Assembly (NCBI GenBank): GCA_963920635.1 | Contig: OY987302.1 | Coordinates: 24,961,278-25,025,277, forward strand | Length of the DNA: 64,000 nucleotides | Origin: Pseudeuparius sepicola | Taxonomy: Eukaryota > Arthropoda > Insecta > Coleoptera > Anthribidae | Direction of reading: 5' to 3' | Part shown: positions 52,223 through 62,207 of the stretch, piece by piece | Layout of the letters: every line of letters starts with the position of its first letter | Position numbering within the stretch: position 1 is the stretch's first letter | Position numbers and translations under genes: made by a program | Notes under the pieces: model-generated | Seen by the model: the letters and a program-made list of their open reading frames with translations, nothing else | What the model was told of the DNA's origin: nothing | Databases searched by the model: none

Positions 52223-52345
52223 AGCGTTGACGAGTATGGACCCTCCAACTGTTAGGAGAAACAGTCGTACCCCTACATGCATCAGGTCACACTCAACTGT
52301 GGAATCTGTGGCGTCACAAAGATGCTACCTTAATTAACGCGTTAA

Positions 52346-52912
52346 AAACTCGTTAAAAACTCGTTAATATTAATGCATTGTCCACGCCTTTTAAAAAATA
52401 CTGGGAAGTTCGAAGCTGTCCCCCAAAATGTAAATTTTCAGCATACAACCTAAAAGTTCAACTTTTACCTTGGGAATATTTTTCGACTAAAAGAAAATAT
52501 TTTTAAACACCAAAAATCAACTAGATACACGTCCGACAGGGGGCAAGAAATGCTTCTGTGCGAGATTTCGTTCAAAAACATAAAACGCTAGCCCTTTGCG
52601 TACCCCCAAAAAGTGACTAATATTTGCTAAAATCAACGCCCCAGCAAAATCTACTTTGCCCTAGGAAATGAAAAATATTTTTAAACACCAGGTGTCAAAC
52701 TTTCTACTGTCTACAAAATACCTTATGTAGCACCGGGTGCTACCAAACATCTTTGCTCCAACGATCCAGTTGCAGGTTGCTACAGAGAAAAAAATACAGA
52801 AAATAATTTGTGATAGTTTCACACCTAGTTGCATACCTTCCAGCGATCAACAAAAAATCTGAAAACAGTTCTATCCGTTTTTTATCACTAAACCAGGTAT
52901 CACACCTTGTTC
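52346..52912. other. Central unique loop of the giant element
   Basis: This is the only 567 bp of the element not present in both arms. Both arms end at TTAATTAACGCGTTAA. The loop holds GAAAATATTTTTAAACACCA twice (52494 and 52666) and ACTCGTTAAAA repeats at its left edge. No gene is apparent. Confidence 0.75.
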
Positions 52913-53250
52913 TTAACGCGTTAATTAAGGTAGCATCTTTGTGACGCCACAGATTCCACAGTTGAGTGTGACTTGATGCATGTAGGGGTACGACTGTTTC
53001 TCCTAACAGTTGGAGGGTCCATACTCGTCAACGCTTGTCGGCGTAGGTCAGGTGGCTTGCGGGCGTCTGCTATATTTTTTTGTCAACAAAACGGGTCAAT
53101 TTACCGGTGTCATCGCAATGTATCGGCTGCAAAAGGGCAAAAATCCGTTTGAATTCTTTTTAAATTATAACGAAATATTTCCTGGAAATTATGTGGAGCG
53201 GATTTCTGTGACCAAAATGGAGATATTTGGTAGAGACGCGTCGACGGTCG

Positions 53251-53276
53251 GTGATGGTCTTAGGTTCGAATCCTGA
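53251..53276 (+). repeat. tRNA T-arm-like motif, right arm (inner)
   Basis: GATGGTCTTAGGTTCGAATCC on the plus strand, preceded by TGGTAGAGACGCGTCGACGG. It is the mirror of 51976-52000. Similar motifs are at 55576-55600 and, mutated, at 55428-55446. Confidence 0.5.
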
Positions 53277-53469
53277 CGCTATGTTTAACGTCAGCAACGA
53301 TTTGCCTAGAGGTTAGGGCGACTGAAAATTTTTATTTACTCGTATTGGATTTTTTTATTGGATCTTACTCGATCAGAGGCATTTCCTATATTATCTGAAT
53401 TTTTTTTTCTAACAATTTTTTTTGGTCAGTGTCCGTTTTTTGTATATTGCCACTTGCAACAGAGTCTTC

Positions 53470-54309
53470 TACGTTATGTATTGTCAAAGTTAGTGGCTTA
53501 TTTGAGGCCTTTCTCTCACTTTTTTCTCAAAATTTCACCCTGCAATCGAATATATTTGGAAATCACGAAATACCTGCATCAGCAGAAAATCCGAGCCCTT
53601 GACGTACTAATTGTTTACGTTGTACATCGCATCATATACGGTTCCCCGTGGTTTCTTATTTACCATAATGTATCACATTTCCTGCTACCAAGGAGTCTAC
53701 CTCGGATTTCCACGTGTCTAGTTGAAGATTCCTGCCTAAATCGTTTTCGTTACATGCTAATTTTCTCAATTTTTTCGTTTATTATTCTATCTGCAATTTT
53801 GCAATGTCAATGAAACAGATGAGCACTCACCGGCTAGGCGATATGTCTGCCGAGAATCTAACCTCGTGTTTTTACAACCATTTCTACGTTACGTTATGTC
53901 TTGTCAAAGTTAGTGGCTTATTTGAGGCCTTTCTGTCACTTTTTTCTCAAAATTTCACCCTGCAATCGAATATATTTGGAAATCACGAAATACCTGCATC
54001 AGCAAAAAATCCGAGCCCCTCACGTACTAATTGTTTACGTTGTACATCGCATCATATACGGTTCCCCGTGGTTTCTTATTTACCATAATGTATCACATTT
54101 CCTGCTACCAAGGAGTCTACCTCGGATTTCCACGTGTCTAGTTGAAGATTCCTGCCTAAATCGTTTGCGTAACATGCCAATTTTCTCAAATTTTTCGTTT
54201 ATTATTCTATCTGCAATTTTGCAATGTCAATGAAACAGATGAGCACTCACCGGCTAGGCGATATGTCTGCCGAGAATCTAACCTCGTGTTTTTACAACTA
54301 TTTCTACGT
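53470..54309. repeat. 420-bp tandem duplication, right arm only
   Basis: Copies 53470-53889 and 53890-54309 share TTGTCAAAGTTAGTGGC, AAATTTCACCCTGCAATCG and CCTGCATCAGCA(G/A)AAAATCC, with offset exactly 420. The left arm has a single copy, so the duplication happened after the arms separated. Confidence 0.9.
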
Positions 54310-54837
54310 TATTATAACCACGTGGTTCGCATGTGTAGCCTGACCCCACGGAATTAGCTGAGTTCGGGTTTCCCATACAAATGATAATATTTATCATTGA
54401 TGCACGGGAATACCGATTTTTTTTTCAGATTTTTTATTTAGAAGATAATTGGGTGAAATTTGGAGCCTATTGTTCTATATGCGGTTTCAGCAAAATCGCT
54501 GAGTGCTCTATCAAACAAAGCAGGCGTCTGTCGGTGAACGCGTTTTCTCTTACTATACAATGTTATGCCGCGCAACAGCTGAGTTATAATTTTGTGTAAC
54601 AGTTGTATTGAAAACATGCAAATTCAATTTTTGTAGCGCTGGAGTACCACTTGTATGACTTTTTCCTCGCTTTTTCTTATACAAAATCGAGTTTTTTGCT
54701 TTGGTGAAGATGTCACTTCTAGGGCCTTTTCCGAATTTTTTTGGTTACGCGACACTTTTTTTGCTAGCTCTTTATTTATTGGGGGCATTTTCCCTTCTAG
54801 AAAATAAGCTTTTGCTGATTGGTTGACACGGTGTGAC

Positions 54838-54845
54838 TATAAAAG
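54838..54845 (+). promoter_or_regulatory. TATA box, right arm (outward)
   Basis: TATAAAAG followed by GGGTACTCATCCGG, with GATTGG 20 bases upstream. Identical to its mirror in the left arm. It points toward the gene starting at 56588. Confidence 0.45.
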
Positions 54846-55575
54846 GGGTACTCATCCGGTTCTTTTCCACCAAACTTGTGTTTGTATTTGCATTAGGTTT
54901 TTCGAAAATGTTTAGATAAGATTATTATTTGTTTGCCTCTAAACTATTTTTAAAATGTACGAGACAAGTCATAACAAAACTTTGTTGCATATTATAAACG
55001 CAAAAATAACTCGGAATAAAAAAATATGTTCTGGGCGTTGGTCTACCGGCAGAATACCTAATCGTCGAGGTGGGTAGATGATTTAGTAGGGTGGAATCGC
55101 GGCCATTTTTGTCCACCCCGGCTTGAAGGTAGCGGACTGGCAGCAACGACCATAATATAGATGGCGAAACTGTTATCGAAATATTCCTACAGGTAGCGGG
55201 CCTGGATAGCGTTTTTCAACAGGTTTTTTTTTCGCAATCTCACCCGCTTATGTGTAGTCACCTACTGTGGAAACGTTTCACGGATAATTTTTGTGAAAAA
55301 CAATTAAATTTACCCACTTTTCTAAGTGTGTACCATCAGTACCTACCTTTTGAAATCACATTAGAATTATTGAAAATTTTTGGGAATTTTCATTATATGG
55401 GTGAATATCCTGCGTCATCTGTGAATTACGATGGTTGGAATCCAGGTACAATTTTTGTCGAGGTGAACCCCTCGGTCATCTTCGGCACCGGTCCCACCCT
55501 CTTACCAAGGCTTGTTCTTCGAGATTCTACCTTATATTTTCAATTACGTCGATGGTTGGTCTGAGCGTCGATTTA

Positions 55576-55600
55576 CGATGGTCTTAGGTTCGAATCCTGG
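55576..55600 (+). repeat. tRNA T-arm-like motif, right arm (outer)
   Basis: GATGGTCTTAGGTTCGAATCC followed by TGGTGCG and a T run, a possible pol III terminator. Mirror of 50397-50418. Confidence 0.45.
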
Positions 55601-56587
55601 TGCGATTTTTTTAGCGCCATGACGTCAGATCTGCGCAGGGTCAGATCGTCGGTGTAGATCAGGAGGCTTGCGGGCGTCCGCTATATTTTTTTGTCAACAA
55701 AACGGGTTGATTTACCGGTGTCATCGCTATGTATCGGCTGCAAAAGGAGAAAAATCCGTTTGGTTTTTTTTTAATTATAACGAAATATTTCGTGGAAATT
55801 ATGTGGAGCGGATTTCTGTGACCTCGTGACCAAAATGGAGATATTTGGTAGAGACGCGTCGACGGTCGGTGATGGGCGACTGGAAATTTTTATTTACTCG
55901 TATTGGATTTTTTTTATTGGATCTTATTCGATCAGAGGCATTTCCTATATTATCTGAATTTTTTTTTCTAACAATTTTTTTTTGGTCGGTGTCCGTTTTC
56001 TGTATATTTCCACTTGCAACAGGGTCTTCTACGTTATGTCTTGTCAAAGTTAGTGGCTTATTTGAGGCCTTTCTGTCACTTTTTTTTTCAAAATTTCACC
56101 CTGAAATCGACTTTTTTTTTATTTTCATAGGTATCGATTCTGTGCTACTGCGCATTCGCGAAAATCTTGACGCTTTCGTACAACCCCAATTGTGTTCCGG
56201 CCAGGCCTTTCGTACTATTTTTTACTACGTTGGTTACGAGGCCGTCTAAGTAGTGAGGCATTGTCGCGGAAACAGCTGGCATGTAAATTCACGTGCTTGA
56301 ACGATTGTTTTGAAACATGTAAATTGGGATTTAGCGCCGATGGACTACCACTTCTGTTACCTGTTCCTAATCAAAATTCAACTTTTTTGCTTTGGTGAAG
56401 ATGTTACTTTTAGAACCTTTTCTACATTTTTTGCCGACGCAGCATTTTTTTTTGCTGACTCTGCGTTTAGTGCATCGCATTAGATGATTCCAGTTAGTTT
56501 GTCATCTACTTTCGCGATCGTGTATGAGTAGTTTTTTACCGACCATCTACTTTCGCGCTACAGCCACCTACCAGCGGTTCTCCAGCC

Positions 56588-57232
56588 ATGAACAACAGGC
56601 CGTCGGTGTCCCTTAAGAAGCCAGTAAGTACTGTTTTCAAAATGTGCTAAAAGTCCGTTGAAAAACGTTAAAAGTCGCGAATTTTCAGTCCACCGCCTGT
56701 TCACCTTCAGACATACGGTCGCTTTATCCTGAGGATTTGTTGGGTCTAGAATCCCAACCTTCAACTAGTGGACAGCCTGCGCCCTGCCAGAAACCTGTTC
56801 ACGCTTTTCCGTCCGTCATGAACAACAGACCGAGCCTGTCTCTCAAAAAACAGTAAGTACACTTCTTTTAACAAAACTAATGTGCTAAATCCATTGAATG
56901 TTGGAAACATTTTTAATCACGCTAGTGTTTTTTTTTTCTCAGACATGCCCTGACATGCCGTCACTGAGTCAGGATTTGACGCACCTGTCGCAGTCTCAAT
57001 CCGAGTCTCAGCCGTCAACTAGTGGACAGCCTGCGCCCTGCCAGAAACCTGTTCACGCTTTTCCATCCGTCATGAACAACAAACCGAGCCTGTCTCTCAA
57101 AAAAACAGTAAGTACTATTTTCAAAATGTGTTAAATAAAGTCCGTTGAAAACATTTTAAAGGCGAATTTTTTTTTCAGTCTAAAACATGCCCACCCCTTG
57201 CGTCAGGAGGATTCGTCGGTCTTGCCGCCGAT
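56588..57232 (+). pseudogene. Duplicated-exon gene, right arm, exons 1-4 (start)
   Basis: Plus-strand model: exon 1 56588-56623 (MNNRPSVSLKKP), intron 56624-56688, exon 2 56689-56852, intron 56853-56942, exon 3 56943-57107 (55 codons), intron 57108-57178, exon 4 from 57179. Donors are GTAAGTA and acceptors TTTTCAG, TTCTCAG and TTTTTCAG. Exons 2 and 3 both carry STSGQPAPCQKPVHAFPS and then VMNN(R/K)PSLSLKK. Exon 2 has one A too few in its terminal A run, and exon 4 has an 8-bp deletion relative to the left arm, so the frame is lost. A hAT element then cuts exon 4 at 57232. A tandemly multiplied exon with matched introns implies exon duplication by unequal exchange. Product unknown, Ser/Pro/Gln-rich. 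Confidence 0.65.
57225..57232. other. hAT target duplication, left (CCGCCGAT)
   Basis: Eight bases, repeated exactly at 58319-58326. The left arm has a single CCGCCGAT in the same context (GTCTTG-CCGCCGAT-TACC). Confidence 0.95.
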
Positions 57233-58318
57233 CAGTGCCGGTTTAACAGGGGTTTTTTGGGTGCAATAGCACCGGGCGGTAAACTTTTTGAGGGCGGGAC
57301 GCGCGCTACGCGCGCTACCGCTCTCTTAGCAAAATTTAAAAATAAACATTTATTTCTTAAAAAATTAAAAAAAAATCCGGTACGACACCAGGTTGCAGGG
57401 TTGCATTGCATGTATGCGCCACAAAAACAACAGATTTACTAAAATCTACTTGTTTTCTTGTGTATGACTTGTGTGCGAGTGCTAGAACTCCTGGGTAGCT
57501 ATTTGTGTACCTAACTGAAAATTCGTTTTAAAAATACACACAAACACGGTAAGCTAAGCACTTTCTTAATTTTTGTAATAAATACCTCATTTAATATTTA
57601 ATAATTAGTATTTAATAATATAGTCGACTTTACTCTAATAAAAAGGTATTTTAAATTTTTAAATTATTGTTACACTCTGTATGTGCGATGCAACATTGAA
57701 TAATTATGAACGTGTGTTAAAATAGATCTATTTTATTATTACGCATTCGCATTCGCAAATTACTGGAAGATCCGTCACACATACAATACAGGGTGTAAAA
57801 ACACTTCAAAGATTTAAAATAGCTTTTTATTAGAGTAAAGTCGAAAGTCGACGATAATAATTATTATTTAATAGAATAAAAAATGGACGGGAAAGGGCGC
57901 AATTTTTTTTAGTTATTAATAATTGTGATTGGTGTTTCTCAGTATTTTAAACCAAAGAATAATGTTTTATTTTTTAGATAGTATTTTTATGTAGTTTTTC
58001 TTCGTACCTGTTGTTTATTTAAACCAAAGAATACTGTTTTATTTTTTATTTAGTGATTTTAATTAGTTTTTAATATCTAATATAATCTAATATTCCTTAT
58101 TTAAATCAAATAATAAAGATTTTTTTGTTTTGTATATAATTTTTCGTTTTTTATTTTATATAAATATGTACCTATACAAAGTTTCTTTCTTATTTCGTGA
58201 CGGTTCAAAAAAATAAGAAATATTTTAATGCCCATCCCATCCCCATGCATTAAAATATCAGGATGGGGCGTTATGTCTGTGGCAGCACCGGGCGGCGAAC
58301 TACCTTAAACCGGTACTG
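57233..58318. mobile_element. Non-autonomous hAT element, 1086 bp
   Basis: Termini are CAGTGCCGGTTTAA and TTAAACCGGTACTG (13 of 14 match as inverted repeats) with an 8-bp target duplication, CCGCCGAT. Subterminal GCACCGGGCGG occurs near both ends (57270 and 58285). The interior is AT-rich with no transposase. A GC-rich patch (CGCGCTACGCGCGCTACCG) is near 57300. The left arm gives the empty site. Classification as hAT follows from the TSD length and CAGTG ends. Confidence 0.9.
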
Positions 58319-58326
58319 CCGCCGAT
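58319..58326. other. hAT target duplication, right (CCGCCGAT)
   Basis: Second copy of the 8-bp duplication. Confidence 0.95.
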
Positions 58327-58920
58327 TACCACAGATCAACCTTCAACTAGTGATCCCCGAGTTGCGTCTTGCCGGAAACCAATCATCCATCAGCAAATAA
58401 TAATACCAGTAAGTGTTTTATCAAACCGGATGTGTTAAAAAGTTCCTATGAACGATGGAAATATTAAAAATACCCACAAAAAAAATTTTTCAGTCAACTG
58501 TCGGTCCATCCCTGCCGTCAAGTCAATACGATTTGTTGGGGCCCCCGGTGTCGTCATGTGACTCACCCTACCGCTATGGTATGGGTGCGGCCACAAAAAA
58601 ATGAAATTTCATGACGATGACGCCTTCAGCGTAATCAGTTTGCCACCAACTCAGGAAACAAATAGCGAGGATGAATTTGAGGAACTTGCTGGTGGCAATG
58701 GTGATAGTCGTCATTAGTCAAAGGTGTGACGGTGGAACTGAGGCGCAAACATGAGGCCACTAAAAGGAAGCTACAAGCTGCAGAGAATAGGCAAACTGAG
58801 AGGAAACGTGAAATGGTACGTTTAAAAAAACAGAAAAAAAGGGTGCTAGAGAAATTGATAAATTAAAAAAAGATTTGGTACTCAGTGCCAGATTTTTTTT
58901 TATCTTGTGTCGTTTTGTAT
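58327..58920 (+). pseudogene. Duplicated-exon gene, right arm, rest of exon 4 and exon 5
   Basis: Exon 4 resumes after the hAT with TTDQPSTSDPRVASCRKP and ends at CCA|GTAAGTG near 58409. The next acceptor is TTTTTCAG at about 58492. Exon 5 reads STVGPSLPSSQYDLLGPPVS and CDSPYRYGMGAATKK, then, across an A run that seems one base short, DDDAFSVISLPPTQETNSED and EFEELAGGNGD. A basic coiled coil (VELRRKHEATKRKLQAAENR) follows after another disruption. The left arm has TGA where this copy has TCA at the exon start. The tail is less intact here than in the left arm. Function unknown; the coiled coil suggests self-association. Confidence 0.5.
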
Positions 58921-59174
58921 AAGTTTATTGTTCTATTTTATGCTTTTCTTTTAACATAATTACGTTTTACTACCATGTTTTGTATTTTAAGTTTCGTTTT
59001 AAATTAACTACATATTTCTTATAAATTATGTTTTGTGACTTTTTACATTTTTAACATAATTATATATTTTTTTACTATTTTGTTTTTTTTTGTTCTATCC
59101 GTAATCCTAGAAAAATATATAAATCAGTAAGTATATTTTCTAACTTATTCTCTCTCCTCGTACACAATTGCCCC

Positions 59175-59372
59175 GTGTCGACTGGAGGGCCGTCAAGAAC
59201 AACGATTCTGTTATTCGCTCCACAAGCATTTTCAAATTGCATTCCTCATCATCAACTTTTGTCAACAAATATTCTCATACCCAGTTTTCAAAATATGCGG
59301 TTCTTTGGATTTTGCTTAAAAATTTCCACTAATGAAAACGAAATAAGCCCACTATATTTGAAACAGGTCTGA
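59175..59372 (+). CDS. Small ORF conserved between arms (right copy)
   Basis: 65 codons, MSTGGPSRTTILLFAPQAFS to NEISPLYLKQV, mirror of 47305-47502. No domain recognised. Real coding status is uncertain. Confidence 0.25.
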   Translation: MSTGGPSRTTILLFAPQAFSNCIPHHQLLSTNILIPSFQNMRFFGFCLKISTNENEISPLYLKQV

Positions 59373-59503
59373 AACCTAAGTGTTTTCGAATTAAGAATAA
59401 AACAGTGTTGTAGCATTCAAGATATATTGAAACACGATAGGTACAATGATTTAACTATAAGTAATGCAATCCTACATATTCTAAAATATGTGAATTCATA
59501 TCA

Positions 59504-60214
59504 TTAGTAATCTTCCGAAGCGTTTTCAATAGAAATTTTTGTGTGTTGTCCATTAAAAAACTCTAACTTGTTAATGTTTATTTGTAAATTTATAATAGCC
59601 TTCAGCCAGAGTCTCTATACTGAAATTCATCCAGATCGTTACATATAGGATCCTCCACGTTATCCCGAAACCACTGTACCATGTTCATATGATAAGAAAT
59701 AATCTCATTTTTAGTGTTGAAATATTTAAGCTATTCGACGATCATCTCTTTTGTACCACGTTCAAACAATCCACAGAACATTGTATTGACCTTGATAATC
59801 TCATTTCTTTTTTTGCTATTTTTTATTCTCCTACTGAAAAGGACTGAACAATCTTTAAAAAAATGCTTTGACGTCTATCTTGTGCTTCAAATTGACAATT
59901 AATCCAGTACGAATCCTACCCTTAAATGCAGATTGTATATCGACCCACTTGACACGCTGGTATGCAGTTTCCTTTCTAGATCCACTTCCCACAACTTGTA
60001 GGGCCTTAAACATTCGTTTGAAACTGCAAACTTGAGCTAGAACAGTAGTTAGATGTTGTTTTTTAGAAGTTATTTTGGATTTGTTTATTAGCGTGTTTAC
60101 AATTTTCATAATTTTCACACATTCATGAAATCCCCTTTGTACCTCCTCAGGTTTTAATTGTGAATAAAATATTAGGGATCGCAGTTGATTAACTCTGTTG
60201 TTAACCTACTCCAT
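59504..60214 (-). pseudogene. Polymerase-associated protein fragment, right arm
   Basis: Mirror of 46455-47173. Here the third codon is a stop (ATGGAGTAG), whereas the left arm has ATGGAGTCG. On the other hand QRVKWVDIQSAFKGRIRTGL is intact here, where the left arm has a stop. The T run after KAFF has 7 T (8 on the left), both giving frameshifts. The TAG after IVE is shared. So some lesions are arm-specific and others are common. Confidence 0.65.
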
Positions 60215-61555
60215 TTTCTTTATTATTCGAGTTTGACTTCCAAACTGTGTCAAGAGCAGTTAGCGTGACCCTTCTTATAGTCGCTAACCTTCCCCCACCC
60301 CCCACCACTTACCAACATTTGAAAAGTTTTTGTTTTCATTTAGTTACCCGAAAACGAATTTTTGCAACAGGATAATACACAGAAATATCTTAGATTTTTT
60401 ATCATCCATGAGTTAGTATACAGTTAATAAATGTTCGATTTTCCAAGGCAAAGTCGAATTTTTGAGACACCTGGCTAATATACATAGAAATTTCTCAGAT
60501 TTTTTTGGTAGCAGTTAAAGCCGTGTGCGTTTTAATAAGCTTTTTTGTTTCATATTATCAGAATTTCATGACTTATACCATACTATTTTCAAAGTGTGTA
60601 ATACTTATTTTTCGATTTTCAGGGCAAAGTAGGTTGACATTTTTTTTGCGTCTGATTTTACCTTAAGGCAAAATTTTATATGCACTAATACAAAGAAATT
60701 TCTTAGATTTTTGTTAGCCGTTGAGCTAGTGTACAGTGTACCTTAAATAAACTACGTTGTCTGTTTTTTTTATCAAAATCGTTTGCGTTGAGGATTTTCT
60801 CAGATTTTTTGGAGATATTTTAGTATTTTTATTGAAATGTGTACACCCATTGTACTATGGAATAGCTTACACACGCAGATCGGCAGATCCGTCGGTCGCT
60901 TCAAGGCGACGCTCGGATGTTTTTTCTACACGTGCGTTATTACTACTGTTGTATTTATTGCATCATGGCTTTTTTACTTATCATCTCTTTCGACTTATTA
61001 CCGCACGGCCTCACATCGGGGTTTTAGAATCTTAGGGGAATTATGATTTACAAGGGTTTCGATTTGTATGTCAGGGACACTGGTGATGTCCCACCGTTCT
61101 AGGAAGCGAGGAGAAATTAAGAAATTCAACGACTAATCACGCGTTCTCATCGCAACTTTTCCATGGGGGGCGATTTCCTAGAAATTCTATGTTGGGACGA
61201 TGGATGCCATGCGCTCCGCGTGGCGAGATGTTTCCCCTTCAAACTGCGGATTGCAAATGCGACCGGGAACTGTGCAAGGCCGTCACTCGGCGTGGTCCAG
61301 AAACGCGTCAGATTTTTTTGGAATTTTAAAACATGATAGGACAAGTCTAGGGGCCAGATGGCTGCGAGTAAAAAATTTTGGGGACCTGAGTTAGAACTCT
61401 CTCGGGATCTAGGGGTCGATTGGGGGTCACACGTGTCGGCGACGACGAATTTCGTGTCGGAACAAGTCCCACGCAGGTCTATCACGCTCGAAAGGCAGCG
61501 GCCTAGTGGCCCAGAAATTCGTGGCTATGACAGTGACCTGTCACTTTAAAAATGA
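60215..61555. other. Outer part of the right arm
   Basis: Mirror of the outer left arm. CTTCTTATAG at 60271-60280 is the mirrored TATA-like element. A short hydrophobic frame at 60837-61046 has a counterpart on the left, but its first half is out of register. A 112-codon frame at 61147-61485 is not kept in the left arm. Confidence 0.45.
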
Positions 61556-61660
61556 CATACTTTGAGAAAATCTTGCAGACCACCTGTCAAATTGCAGCTT
61601 TTTGGCCTTATGGAGATTTACATGTAAATGGTGAGTTGGAACTCTCTTAGTATATCTACT

Positions 61661-61666
61661 AAGGAA
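61661..61666. other. Right target-site duplication AAGGAA
   Basis: Directly follows the terminus GTATATCTACT at 61660 and equals 40322-40327. Confidence 0.85.
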
Positions 61667-62082
61667 ACGGAAATATTTTCGGACAGTAAATTAGTCACTT
61701 GCTCCTGCTGACTGTATACACATCCATCTACTTCGTCCACATTATCTTTGGAAATATTTTCAATGCTCGGCATATCGCATTCTCGGGCGTTAGCTCTGAT
61801 TAGACATTCGGTCACATCAATAAATTCAGTCCAGTCTGCCTCGCAAATAGAAATTATATCCATATTTTCTCCATGCGGGGAATGTTTTTCGAGTCGAACT
61901 GCCGGCGGAATAAACCCTCTAGCGGGACTTAGGCCCGTACTAATTTTATGCGAATTTGAGCCTGGTACAACGCACCATACTTCATTTACTAATTTTTTTC
62001 TCTCTTTGAACCTCCCGTCGGCAACATAAAAGGATGTTGTCAATGTATTCCCAACAAAGGGGTGAACTCGATTCGATGTCAC
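61667..62082 (-). pseudogene. 5' half of the ORF split by the giant element
   Basis: Starts MTSNRVHPFVGNTLTTSFYV, continues with ERKKLVNEVWCVVPGSNSHK, ARGFIPPAVRLEKHSPHGEN, MDIISICEADWTEFIDVTEC and an acidic stretch, and reaches LLSENISVSL where the element is inserted. The C-terminal half is at 40321-40016. It lies about 125 bases downstream of the Polinton-type integrase on the same strand. The GF.PP.(V).L...W..F arrangement is reminiscent of short virus-like ORFs in arthropod Mavericks, but this is only a hint. Confidence 0.4.
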
Positions 62083-62207
62083 TACCCGACGACATGTGTT
62101 GCACTTTCTCTTTACTTTTCAAAACTAATAATTTTCGGAAAATCTCCTAGTATTTATATTAGCTCTCGCACGTTTATGTTTTTTTTTGCAGAACTTGCAT
62201 ATCATAT

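Larger units (their letters stand above)
40328..61660. mobile_element. Giant palindromic (foldback) mobile element, 21.3 kb
   Basis: The ends are perfect inverted repeats (AGTAGATATACTAAGAGAG and its complement), flanked by a 6-bp duplication, AAGGAA. The left arm (40328-52345) and right arm (52913-61660) carry the same sequence in inverse order, apart from later insertions, around a 567-bp loop. Subtracting the LTR element and its TSD copy (4638 bp) and the hAT and its TSD copy (1094 bp) leaves about 15.6 kb. The AG...CT termini and 6-bp TSD are the known signature of Polintons/Mavericks. However, no Polinton integrase, packaging ATPase, protease or capsid gene was found inside. The arms encode a fragment of a protein linked to viral B-family polymerases and a multi-exon gene with duplicated exons. 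It is probably a non-autonomous or decayed relative of a virus-like DNA element. The class assignment is inference; the boundaries are direct observation. Confidence 0.85.

Noticed and set aside
61147..61485. 112-codon frame in the outer right arm
   Set aside because: The mirrored left arm (45126-45470) has frameshifts and stops in it, so it is not conserved.
40328..61660. Assembly artefact (false inverted join) as the explanation of the palindrome
   Set aside because: The arms differ by an LTR element, a hAT element, a 420-bp duplication and many small changes, and both outer ends abut the same AAGGAA. A collapsed or mirrored read error would give near-identical arms. I cannot exclude a chimeric join of two loci at the loop without reads.
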